Below, one piece after another: positions 47,007 to 55,226 of a DNA stretch of 64,000 nt. The notes under the pieces were generated by a model, which was not told the DNA's origin, searched no databases, and saw only the letters and a list, made by a program, of their open reading frames with translations. The stretch comes from Rikenella microfusus DSM 15922. Lineage in GTDB: Bacteria > Bacteroidota > Bacteroidia > Bacteroidales > Rikenellaceae. Location: assembly GCF_000427365.1 (NCBI RefSeq), contig NZ_ATXW01000001.1:1-64000 (forward strand). Direction: 5' to 3'. The position numbers and the translations under genes are program-made. Position 1 is the first letter of the stretch; each line of letters begins with the position of its first letter.

Positions 47007-47870
47007 CTAAAACGATTGTACGGTTTTCCGCAGCGCCACCAGCCGCTCCAACATGTTTTCCATACGGTCGAGCGGCAGCATGTTGGCTCCGTCGGACAGG
47101 GCGCAGGCCGGATTCGGATGCGTCTCCACGAACAGGCCGTCCACACCTACTGCGATGGCGGCGCGCGCGACGGTTTCGATCATCTCCGGATGCCCGCCCG
47201 TCACGCCGCTACTTTGGTTCGGCTGCTGGAGCGAATGGGTGATGTCCATCACCACCGGAAAACCGGTCCGCTGCATGATGGGAATACCCCGGTAATCCAC
47301 GATCAGGTCGTAATAACCGAACGACGTCCCGCGGTCGGTCAGCATGACGTTCCGGTTCCCGCATTCGGTCACCTTTTCGGCCGCGAACGCCATCGACTCC
47401 GGCGCCAGGAACTGCCCCTTCTTGATATTCACCCATTTGCCGGTTTCCGCCGCAGCGGTGATCAGGTCGGTCTGCCGGCACAGGAACGCCGGAATCTGCA
47501 ACACATCGACATACTCGGCGGCCATGGCCGCTTCGTCGGGATTGTGGATGTCGGTCACTACCGGCACGCCGAATTCCCGCCGCACTTTCGCCAGCAGATT
47601 GAGGGCGTTGATATCCCCGATTCCGGTGAAAGAGTCGGCCCGGCTGCGGTTCGCCTTACGATACGACGCCTTGAAAATATAGGGAATCCCCAAGCGGGAA
47701 GTGATTTCGACCATCCGGGCCGCCGTGCCCATCACGACCTCCTCGCTCTCCACCACGCACGGCCCCGCCATCAGGAAAAAGGGGCCTTTTTTATCGTCGT
47801 CGGTAAATCCGGGTATCACGACACGGATATCTTTGTTCTTCGCCCCTGTGTGGCTGCACTTCATCGTCAT
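47007..47870 (-). CDS. kdsA: 3-deoxy-8-phosphooctulonate synthase
   Basis: 287 residues. GPCVVESEEVVM, KASYRKANRSRADSF (substrate loop), IPAFLCRQTDLI, and MLTDRGTSFGY with DITHSLQQPNQSSG are the diagnostic DAHP/KDOP synthase motifs. It condenses phosphoenolpyruvate and arabinose-5-phosphate for LPS Kdo. This is consistent with a Gram-negative outer membrane. It is upstream of the unknown gene and Omp85 gene on the same strand with a 28-bp gap, a plausible envelope operon. Confidence 0.95.
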   Translation of the reverse strand: MTMKCSHTGAKNKDIRVVIPGFTDDDKKGPFFLMAGPCVVESEEVVMGTAARMVEITSRLGIPYIFKASYRKANRSRADSFTGIGDINALNLLAKVRREFGVPVVTDIHNPDEAAMAAEYVDVLQIPAFLCRQTDLITAAAETGKWVNIKKGQFLAPESMAFAAEKVTECGNRNVMLTDRGTSFGYYDLIVDYRGIPIMQRTGFPVVMDITHSLQQPNQSSGVTGGHPEMIETVARAAIAVGVDGLFVETHPNPACALSDGANMLPLDRMENMLERLVALRKTVQSF

Positions 47871-47925
47871 AAAAATCGCTTTTTCGTGTAAATCTAATCA
47901 TTTTCCGGGGAAACCCAAGCACGGT

Positions 47926-49200
47926 CTAATATTTTCCCCTCCACAGCTCGTCCATGCGGGCTTTCAGTTTGTTTTCGGCCGGATTGTCGGCCGGTTCCCA
48001 GAACCGTTTGCCGCTCAGCCCTTCGGGCATGAACTCCAGCTCGGCGAAATGACCCGGAAAATCGTGCGCATACTTGTATCCCGTACCGTATCCCGCCTGT
48101 TCCATGAGTGGGGTAGGAGCATTCCGCAAGTGGAGCGGCACCGGACGGTATCCCTCTTTCTCGACCTGCGCCAACGCCTTGTTGATCGCCGCATAGGCCG
48201 AATTGCTTTTCGGGGAGGTCGCCAGATAAATGGTCGTCTGGGCCAGGGTGATCCGCGCTTCCGGCATCCCGATGTTGTGCACCGTATGGAAGCAGGCATC
48301 CGCCAGCAGCAGGGCGTTCGGATTGGCCAGCCCGATGTCCTCGGAAGCCAGTATGCAGAGCCGCCGCGCAATGAAACGCGGCTCTTCGCCTCCGGCCAGC
48401 ATACGCGCCAGGTAATAGATCGCAGCGTTGGGATCGCTTCCCCGGACGCTTTTGATGAACGCCGAAATCACATCGTAGTGTTCCTCGCCGTTCTTGTCGT
48501 ATCGGGCGACGTTCTGTTGCAGGGCCGCGCGTACGGTCGCGTCGTCGATGACCACCGTTTCCCCGCCGGCCGTGCCGCAGATCATTTCGACGATGTTCAG
48601 CAGTTTGCGGGCGTCGCCTCCGCTGAAACCGAGCAACGCACCGGTCTCCTCGATACGAATATCCATCTGTTTCAGCTGCGTGTCTTCCGAAACGGCCCGG
48701 TCGAGCAACTTCAGCAGGTCTTCTTCGCCCAGCGGTTGCAGGATATAGACCTGGCAACGCGACAAGAGCGGCCGGATCACCTCGAACGACGGATTCTCGG
48801 TCGTCGCCCCGATCAGGGTCACGGCTCCCTGCTCCACGGCCCCCAACAGCGAATCCTGCTGCGCTTTGTTGAAACGGTGGATTTCGTCAATGAACAGCAC
48901 CGGAGGAGCGGAATCGAAAAAACGGCTCGATTTGGCTTTTTCCAACACTTCGCGCACTTCTTTTACTCCCGCATTGATCGCGCTGAGCGTAAAAAACTGA
49001 CGATCCAGCGACCGGGCCATGATTCGGGCCAGCGTCGTCTTGCCCACACCGGGAGGCCCCCACAAAATGAAAGAAGAGAGGTTGCGCGAAGCCACGAACT
49101 TGCGCAGCACGCCGTCCGGTCCAACCAGATGCGTCTGGCCGATATATTGATCCAGCGTCGCGGGACGCATCCGCTCCGCCAAAGGTATGTTGCTCGTCAT
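47926..49200 (-). CDS. rarA: replication-associated recombination protein A (MgsA/RarA)
   Basis: 424 residues. N-terminal PLAERMRPATLDQYIGQTHL is typical of the family. Walker A is GPPGVGKTTLARIM, Walker B is VLFIDEIHRFN, and sensor motifs GATTENPSFEVI follow. The C-terminal half has the tetramer domain with DPNAAIYYLARMLAGG. It is an AAA+ ATPase acting at stalled forks. A -7-type box (TACCTTTG) lies 6 bp before the start, which would imply a very short or leaderless transcript. It diverges from the yfcE-like gene. Confidence 0.93.
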   Translation of the reverse strand: MTSNIPLAERMRPATLDQYIGQTHLVGPDGVLRKFVASRNLSSFILWGPPGVGKTTLARIMARSLDRQFFTLSAINAGVKEVREVLEKAKSSRFFDSAPPVLFIDEIHRFNKAQQDSLLGAVEQGAVTLIGATTENPSFEVIRPLLSRCQVYILQPLGEEDLLKLLDRAVSEDTQLKQMDIRIEETGALLGFSGGDARKLLNIVEMICGTAGGETVVIDDATVRAALQQNVARYDKNGEEHYDVISAFIKSVRGSDPNAAIYYLARMLAGGEEPRFIARRLCILASEDIGLANPNALLLADACFHTVHNIGMPEARITLAQTTIYLATSPKSNSAYAAINKALAQVEKEGYRPVPLHLRNAPTPLMEQAGYGTGYKYAHDFPGHFAELEFMPEGLSGKRFWEPADNPAENKLKARMDELWRGKY

Positions 49201-49205
49201 ATATA

Positions 49206-49213
49206 CAAAGGTA
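49206..49213 (-). promoter_or_regulatory. candidate -7 box for rarA
   Basis: TACCTTTG on the minus strand, only 6 bp upstream of the rarA start, so transcription would start at or near the start codon. No -33 match was found. Confidence 0.35.
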
Positions 49214-49232
49214 ATCTTTTCTCAAATTATTA

Positions 49233-49240
49233 TAACTTTG
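49233..49240 (+). promoter_or_regulatory. candidate -7 box for the yfcE-like gene
   Basis: TAACTTTG, 22 bp upstream of the start codon at 49262; no -33 match at proper spacing. Confidence 0.4.
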
Positions 49241-49261
49241 GTCCGGAATAGCCGTTACACG

Positions 49262-49744
49262 ATGACGAAAATAGGCCTGATTTCCGACACGCACGGAACA
49301 TTCGACGATAAAATCAAACATTTCCTCGATCCGGTGGAACAAATCTGGCACGCGGGCGACATCGGATCGCTGGAGCTGGCCGATCGGATTGACGCGTTCC
49401 GTCCGCTGACGGCGGTTTACGGCAATATCGACGACCACCGGGTACGTTCCGTATACCCGAAATTCAGGCATATCGTCTGCGAAGAACTGAGCGTAGTGAT
49501 GACCCATATCGGCGGCTACCCGGGACGGTACGAACCGGAAGCCCGCATGTGGATCGAAAAGGTGCGCCCGAACCTGTTCATCAGCGGCCATTCGCATATC
49601 CTCAAAGTCATCAACGACAAAAAGTACGGTCTGTTGCATATGAATCCGGGAGCGGCCGGTTACGGTTATCAGGGCGTGCGGACGGCGTTGCGCTTCACCG
49701 TCGAAGGCGACCGGGTCGCCGAGCTGGAAGTAGGGGAGTTCTGA
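49262..49744 (+). CDS. YfcE-type metallophosphoesterase
   Basis: 160 residues from MTKIGLISDTHGTFDD (49262); an upstream in-frame start (49187) overlaps the rarA start and the promoter, so is rejected. Metal-binding motifs: ISDTHG, HAGDIGS, YGNIDDHRVRS, MTHIGGYPGRY and SGHSHILK, all as in YfcE/MJ0936 phosphodiesterases. It is a cytoplasmic phosphodiesterase of unknown natural substrate. The next gene starts 4 bp later; the amidase operon may begin here. Confidence 0.9.
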   Translation: MTKIGLISDTHGTFDDKIKHFLDPVEQIWHAGDIGSLELADRIDAFRPLTAVYGNIDDHRVRSVYPKFRHIVCEELSVVMTHIGGYPGRYEPEARMWIEKVRPNLFISGHSHILKVINDKKYGLLHMNPGAAGYGYQGVRTALRFTVEGDRVAELEVGEF

Positions 49745-49747
49745 GCC

Positions 49748-52558
49748 ATGAAGCATGCTATTCTTTTTTTAGTCTCAATCTTCTGTTTCAACAGCATTAA
49801 CGCCTCCCTACCCGAACCGACGCTTTCAGCGGCGGCAACCAAAACCGAACAGCAGGCCATCCTGAAGAAACTGGGCCGCCGCCCCGACTTTTTTCTTCCC
49901 TGGAGGTGCGAATCCATACGGAGCGTGATACTGGAACGGGTGCAGCTGAGTTCCGACCGTAAGACCCTCAAACTTTATTGCAATGTCGGCCTGGCGCAAA
50001 TCGCCATCCGGCAGGAGCTGCTCGACCGGTGGGCGGATGCCGTGCGGGAAAAATTGGGAGAGGCTTACCGGAACTGCGCCGTGCGGTTCTATGCCTACAA
50101 CATTCCGGCAGAACGTTTCATTCCCAACTATTTTCGGGAGAAAAACGCCCGCGATCCCCGCCGGGAAAGCACCCCGTCGGACCGCAGGCCTCTGGTCAGA
50201 CGCACCGACAGGCCGCTCTATGGACGCGGACTGGCCGGACGGCACATCGCGCTGTGGGGCGGCCACGGCCGGTATTACCACGAAGAAGAGGATTCGGTCT
50301 GGAAATGGCAGCGTCCCGCCCTGTTCTGTACCATCGAAGACCTGAATACCCAGGAATTTACGAGCCGGTACCTCGCCCCCATGCTCGAAAACGCCGGAGC
50401 GGCGGTAGTCATGGCCCGCGAGCGCGATCCGCAGCCGGAAGAGATCGTCATCGACAACGACCGCTCGACCGGAAACGCCCGGATGGAAACGACAGGAAAC
50501 TGGACGGAACATCCCGGCGGATTCCTCTGGCAAGATACCATACACACCGAAAATCCATTTCGAGAAGGCACTGTCTTACAGGCCGGAATAGCCTCCGGCA
50601 TAAAGCCGGAGATCACCTATCGGCCCCGGCTCGAAAGGCCGGGCGAATACGGCGTTTACGTCAGTTGGAAAGCATCGCCCGGCAACCTGACGAACGCCCG
50701 ATACACGGTTTATCACGCCGGAGGCAAAGCCGAATTCGAAGTCAATCAGCGTATCGGCGGTTCCATGTGGGTGTGGCTGGGGCATTTCGCCCTGGACAGC
50801 ACCTCGAAAATCGTCCTGTCCGCTCCCGATAACGCGAACGCCGGAACCCTGAGCGCCGATGCCGTCAAGATAGGCGGAGGCATGGGCAATATCGCAAGGG
50901 CGGGAGCCGTCAGCGGCGTTTCGCGGTATGAAGAGGCCGCACGTTACTGGATGCAATACGGCGGAGTGCCGGACTCGGTCTATGCCCAGGAAACATTGTC
51001 GCCCGACAACAAAGACCGCAAACAACTCGATTACATCGACAATTTCAAAGGCAACGGCGACTGGTGCAACTATATCCGCAAACAGAAACGCATCCCGCTG
51101 GACCTGGCCTTGGGCCTGCATACGGACGCGGGCATCTGCGATTCGATCGTGGGCACGCTGACGATACACTACACCGACCGCTGCCGCACGAATTACACGA
51201 ACGGCAAAAGCAAACTGGCCGGCCGCGACCTGGCCGACCTGGTACAGACCCAGATCGTGCACGACCTGCGGGCCAAATACGACCCGGCATGGACGCGCCG
51301 GTCGATGTACGATAAAAGCTATGCGGAAATCTCGCGCCCCGATATGCCGGCCATACTGGTCGAAATGTTCTCGCACCAGAACGCGAACGATATGGCGATC
51401 GCTCTGGATCCGGCCTTCCGTTTCGATATGGCCCGTGCGATATACAAAGGCATACTGCGTTTCCTGGCCGACCGTTACGGCCGGAATTACACCGTGCAGC
51501 CGCTGCCGCCGTCGGCGCTGAAAGCCGAATTGGTCGGGGGCGATTCGGTACGTTTGAGCTGGGAAGCGACGAAAGACCCGCTGGAACCGACGGCCGCTCC
51601 GAACCGATACCGGGTGTACAGACGTATCGGTACGGACGGTGCGTTCGACGAGGGCAGGGAAGTGCGTTTCCCTGAAATCCGAATGCCGCTGAAGCGGGAC
51701 GGCAAGCCGTACAGCTATCGGGTAACCGCGCTTAACGAAGGGGGCGAGAGCTTCCCGAGCGAAATCGTCAGCGCCGGGCTGGCCGTGGACGAAAAGGGCA
51801 GGGCATTGGTTGTAAACGGTTTCACGCGTGTCGGCCCGCCGGCATTGAAAAAAGACGGAAACGGGAAAATACTGGGACTCGATCTGGAAGCCGATCCCGG
51901 CGTGCCCTATATCCGGGACCGGGCGATCGTCGGCCCTCAGCAGGATTTCAACCCCCTGTCCCCGTTCGAGGATAACGACCGGCCCGGTTGGGGAGCTTCG
52001 TCCACGGAATCGGCCGGACGAGGTATCGCCGGCAATACATTCGACTACGCAGTGCGGCACGGCGCAGCCCTGCTGGCGAACGGCCTGTCGTTCGAAAGCA
52101 GTTCGTGCACAGCATTCGAACAGACGCTCCCGGTCCCTTCGAAGTACCGGCTGATCGATATCATCATGGGGGCGCAATGCAGTTATCCGTCCCGGTATTC
52201 GATTTACAACCAATCTTTGATCAACCGGTTGGAAGAGTTGCTTGAAGCACAAGTTCCGGTCGTGATTTCCGGCAGTTATATCGGCAGCGATCCCGACATA
52301 CCGGCAGACGCGAAGAAACTGTTGGGATATAGATGCGCCGAACGGATTCCGACCCCATACGACACAAGGGACGACTTGTACCGTACACCCGCGTTCGACC
52401 GTTTGCAGCCGACACAGGACGGCTGTGTCGTCGCGGCGGATTACCTGCCGACGACAGGCGTGCGCCACGGCCGCTCCTTCTTATTCGGATTCCCTTTGGA
52501 AATATTGAACGACAATTCCTTGCAGGATTTATTCAAACAAATACTTTCATCGCTATGA
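49748..52558 (+). CDS. multidomain N-acetylmuramoyl-L-alanine amidase
   Basis: 936 residues with a signal peptide (cleavage near SINAS). Amidase_3 motifs are split: LWGGHGRYYHE (Zn ligand His, H173) with IEDLN (Glu ligand), then LHTDAG and VEMFSHQN with the remaining His and catalytic Glu. Between them is an about 130-residue beta-rich insert (residues 245-380: WTEHPGGFLWQD, GEYGVYVSWKASPG) that resembles a Golvesin/carbohydrate-binding domain. A fibronectin III-like domain follows (about 590-680), then a C-terminal alpha/beta region (VPVVISGSYIGSDPDI). It acts on periplasmic peptidoglycan. Confidence 0.82.
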   Translation: MKHAILFLVSIFCFNSINASLPEPTLSAAATKTEQQAILKKLGRRPDFFLPWRCESIRSVILERVQLSSDRKTLKLYCNVGLAQIAIRQELLDRWADAVREKLGEAYRNCAVRFYAYNIPAERFIPNYFREKNARDPRRESTPSDRRPLVRRTDRPLYGRGLAGRHIALWGGHGRYYHEEEDSVWKWQRPALFCTIEDLNTQEFTSRYLAPMLENAGAAVVMARERDPQPEEIVIDNDRSTGNARMETTGNWTEHPGGFLWQDTIHTENPFREGTVLQAGIASGIKPEITYRPRLERPGEYGVYVSWKASPGNLTNARYTVYHAGGKAEFEVNQRIGGSMWVWLGHFALDSTSKIVLSAPDNANAGTLSADAVKIGGGMGNIARAGAVSGVSRYEEAARYWMQYGGVPDSVYAQETLSPDNKDRKQLDYIDNFKGNGDWCNYIRKQKRIPLDLALGLHTDAGICDSIVGTLTIHYTDRCRTNYTNGKSKLAGRDLADLVQTQIVHDLRAKYDPAWTRRSMYDKSYAEISRPDMPAILVEMFSHQNANDMAIALDPAFRFDMARAIYKGILRFLADRYGRNYTVQPLPPSALKAELVGGDSVRLSWEATKDPLEPTAAPNRYRVYRRIGTDGAFDEGREVRFPEIRMPLKRDGKPYSYRVTALNEGGESFPSEIVSAGLAVDEKGRALVVNGFTRVGPPALKKDGNGKILGLDLEADPGVPYIRDRAIVGPQQDFNPLSPFEDNDRPGWGASSTESAGRGIAGNTFDYAVRHGAALLANGLSFESSSCTAFEQTLPVPSKYRLIDIIMGAQCSYPSRYSIYNQSLINRLEELLEAQVPVVISGSYIGSDPDIPADAKKLLGYRCAERIPTPYDTRDDLYRTPAFDRLQPTQDGCVVAADYLPTTGVRHGRSFLFGFPLEILNDNSLQDLFKQILSSL

Positions 52559-52935
52559 AATTGACGCACGTAGCCCTGTGGACCACGCGATTAGAGGAAT
52601 CGCGCGTTTTTTACGAAACTTATTTCGGCGGAACGAGCGGCGAAAAATACACCAATCCGGCCAAAGGTTTCGAGTCGTATTTCGTCCGGTTCGGAGACGG
52701 CACGGCGCTGGAAATCATGCGCAGTACCGCGGTAACGGACCGGCCCGACCGGGTTTATACGGGATGGTGCCACGTCGCTTTCGACGCGAAAGACCGGCAA
52801 GAAGTGGAAAAACTGACCGAACGCCTGCGTGCGGACGGTTACCGTATCGTCTCCGAACCCCGCGTAACCGGCGACGGTTATTACGAAAGCGTCGTGGCCG
52901 ATCCCGACGGCAATCCGGTGGAAATCGTCGCCTGA
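52555..52935 (+). CDS. VOC family (glyoxalase-like) protein
   Basis: 126 residues starting at the ATGA overlapping the amidase stop. THVALWTTRLEESRVFYE is the first VOC beta-alpha unit (His metal-ligand position 5), and VVADPDGNPVEIVA the second, with the Glu ligand. Residues HVALW and DGNPVEI are the family marks. It is probably a glyoxalase/fosfomycin-resistance-like metalloprotein of unknown substrate, encoded in translational coupling with the amidase. Confidence 0.82.
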   Translation: MKLTHVALWTTRLEESRVFYETYFGGTSGEKYTNPAKGFESYFVRFGDGTALEIMRSTAVTDRPDRVYTGWCHVAFDAKDRQEVEKLTERLRADGYRIVSEPRVTGDGYYESVVADPDGNPVEIVA

Positions 52936-52998
52936 CACCGAATGCTGACAAGTCGGAAAAAAAGCCTAATTTTACGATCGCTTAGCTGAAAACATCGA

Positions 52999-53742
52999 AT
53001 GGGTATCAAATACAAGATCCGTTTAGGATTCATCACGATCGGCATCCTCCTGTTCCTCTCCGGAATCATATCGTCGCTCGAACTGGCGCGGTTCAACCGC
53101 GCGACGCACAACCTGCTGGCCAAAAGCCAGGGAAGCATCGAAATATCCAAACAGATGCTCGACGCCATACAGGAACAAAATACGGCCCTGCTCCTGTCGA
53201 TCACCGATACCGGCCGCAACGCCGTTTACGATTCGCTGATCGCCCAGAGCAACCTCGCTTTCGACCAGGCGTTCCGGACAGCTCAGGCCGAACTGCGCGA
53301 CCCGATACGGCTGGATGCGATCCGTACCGCCTCCCGATATTACAACAACATCGTTTCCCAGGTTACCGACAGCACCGATATAGCGTGGTTCACAGACGTC
53401 TACAAAACCTCCTACTATAACCTGACCTACGCGATCAAAGAATTCATGGTGCAGATCCAGCACCGGACGATAGACTACACGGCCCAGCTGGAAAGAAACG
53501 CCTACCGGGCTTCGATGGTCGGTATCATCGCGCTCGGGGCCGGCATTCTGTTGCTGCTGGTTTTCTATTTCATGCTGAGCAATTACTTCACCGGCCCGGT
53601 GCTCCAGATCACCAAGTCGCTGAAAGGATACGTCAATTCCAGGCTCCCGTTCGAAGTCGCCGTCAGCACGCGGGACGAAATCAATACGCTGAAAGAGTAT
53701 ATCGCCGCGCTAGTATCGGCCAACAAAAAAACGAGACAATAA
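52999..53742 (+). CDS. HAMP-type two-helix membrane protein (sensor fragment-like)
   Basis: 247 residues. A first membrane helix (about 8-30, IRLGFITIGILLFLSGII) and a second (about 172-195, GIIALGAGILLLLVFYFML) flank a periplasmic four-helix-bundle-like region. A HAMP-like segment follows (FTGPVLQITKSLKGYVNSRLPFEV). No kinase, cyclase or methyl-accepting domain follows, so it looks like a stand-alone sensor module. It ends 2 bp before trkH, suggesting it influences the transporter. It could be a degenerate chemoreceptor-like input module. Confidence 0.72.
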   Translation: MGIKYKIRLGFITIGILLFLSGIISSLELARFNRATHNLLAKSQGSIEISKQMLDAIQEQNTALLLSITDTGRNAVYDSLIAQSNLAFDQAFRTAQAELRDPIRLDAIRTASRYYNNIVSQVTDSTDIAWFTDVYKTSYYNLTYAIKEFMVQIQHRTIDYTAQLERNAYRASMVGIIALGAGILLLLVFYFMLSNYFTGPVLQITKSLKGYVNSRLPFEVAVSTRDEINTLKEYIAALVSANKKTRQ

Positions 53743-53744
53743 GC

Positions 53745-55190
53745 ATGAAGTTCGGACTGGTCATACGGTACGTCGGGCTGATCATGCTGCTCAACGCGGC
53801 ATTCATGCTGATTTCGGCCGTCATATCCCTGTTCAACGGGTTCGATACCGGATTCTATCCGCTGCTGCTCAGTTTTCTTATCACTTCGATCATCGGGGCT
53901 TTCCCGCTGATTTTCGTACCGAACGACACGAACCTCTCCAACAAGGAAAGCTATGTGGTCGTCATCATGGCATGGATCATGTCGTGCCTGCTGGGCATGC
54001 TGCCGTACCTGATATGGGGCGGGGAATTCACCATCGCCAACGCTTGGTTCGAAAGCACTTCCGGGTTCACGACGACCGGATCGACCGTTCTGAACGATGT
54101 CGAAGCCCTGCCCAAAGGACTGCTGTTCTGGCGGGCCTCGACGCACTGGATCGGCGGGGTCGGCGTCGTGCTTTTCGCCATCGTGATCCTGCCGTCGATG
54201 GGACGTCTGAAAACGAGCCTGACGAGCGCGGAAATGTCGATGATGGCCAAAGACAATTTCCGGTATACCACGAAGAAAATCCTGCAAATCATCATCGTCG
54301 TATACGTCGGGCTGACCCTGTGCGAAACGGTCGCGCTGATCGCCGTCGGAATGGACTGGTTCGATGCCCTGACCCATTCGTTTTCGACCGTCGCCACCGG
54401 AGGATTCTCTACCAAGAACCTCAGTATCATGTATTACGACAGTCTGGCCATCGAAATGACCACCGCTTTTTTCATGATCGTTTCGGGGCTTCACATGGGG
54501 CTGGTCTATGCGACGATCCGCGGCAAACGCAACAACCTGTTCCGTTCGGAAGTCGCCCGGTTCTATATCCTGTCGCTGGCCATCTGTACGGTCATCGTAT
54601 CGGCCAGTCTGTTGCTGAACCACAACTATTCGACCGTCGGGGAAGCGTTGCGCTACGGGGTATTCCAAGTCGCCTCCTATACCACCACGACCGGTTTCGC
54701 GTCCGCCAACGATGCGTTCTGGCCCCCGCTGGCCATGATCGTACTGATATATTGCACCATGCAATGCGCCATGGCCGGTTCGTCGGCCGGGGGGATCAAA
54801 GCCGACCGCGTACTGTTGATTTTCAAAGCGATCAAAGCACGTGTGCTGAAACTCCAGCATCCCAACGCCGTCATACGGATCAAACAGAACGGCATTACGC
54901 AGGACGACGGCATGGTCAATGCCGCGATCCTGCTCGTAGTGATCTACCTGCTCAGCGCCCTGGCCGGCACCGTCATTCTGGCGGCCATGAACATCGACCT
55001 GCTGACCGGCTTCACCGCCTCCATCACCAGCCTGAGCAACGTGGGTCCGGGATTCGGCAAAGTCAGTAACCTGGACAATTACGGTTGGATGCCCGACACG
55101 GCCAAATGGCTGCTTTCGGGTCTGATGCTTTTCGGACGCCTCGAATTCTTCGGGTTCATCCATATTTTCATGCTCCGCAGTTGGAAGTAA
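53745..55190 (+). CDS. trkH: Trk/Ktr-type potassium transporter subunit
   Basis: 481 residues with about 10-12 membrane helices and four selectivity-filter-like pore loops: TTGSTVLN, ATGGFSTKN, TTTGFASAN and SNVGPGFG. The Gly of each loop is retained, so it should conduct K+. It is close to TrkH/KtrB-type transporters, which usually require a cytoplasmic TrkA/KtrA RCK partner; none is encoded nearby in this window. It is preceded at 2 bp by the HAMP-type gene. Confidence 0.92.
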   Translation: MKFGLVIRYVGLIMLLNAAFMLISAVISLFNGFDTGFYPLLLSFLITSIIGAFPLIFVPNDTNLSNKESYVVVIMAWIMSCLLGMLPYLIWGGEFTIANAWFESTSGFTTTGSTVLNDVEALPKGLLFWRASTHWIGGVGVVLFAIVILPSMGRLKTSLTSAEMSMMAKDNFRYTTKKILQIIIVVYVGLTLCETVALIAVGMDWFDALTHSFSTVATGGFSTKNLSIMYYDSLAIEMTTAFFMIVSGLHMGLVYATIRGKRNNLFRSEVARFYILSLAICTVIVSASLLLNHNYSTVGEALRYGVFQVASYTTTTGFASANDAFWPPLAMIVLIYCTMQCAMAGSSAGGIKADRVLLIFKAIKARVLKLQHPNAVIRIKQNGITQDDGMVNAAILLVVIYLLSALAGTVILAAMNIDLLTGFTASITSLSNVGPGFGKVSNLDNYGWMPDTAKWLLSGLMLFGRLEFFGFIHIFMLRSWK

Positions 55191-55226
55191 AACAGATATT
55201 GCCTATCTTCGTTCATACCTACGACT

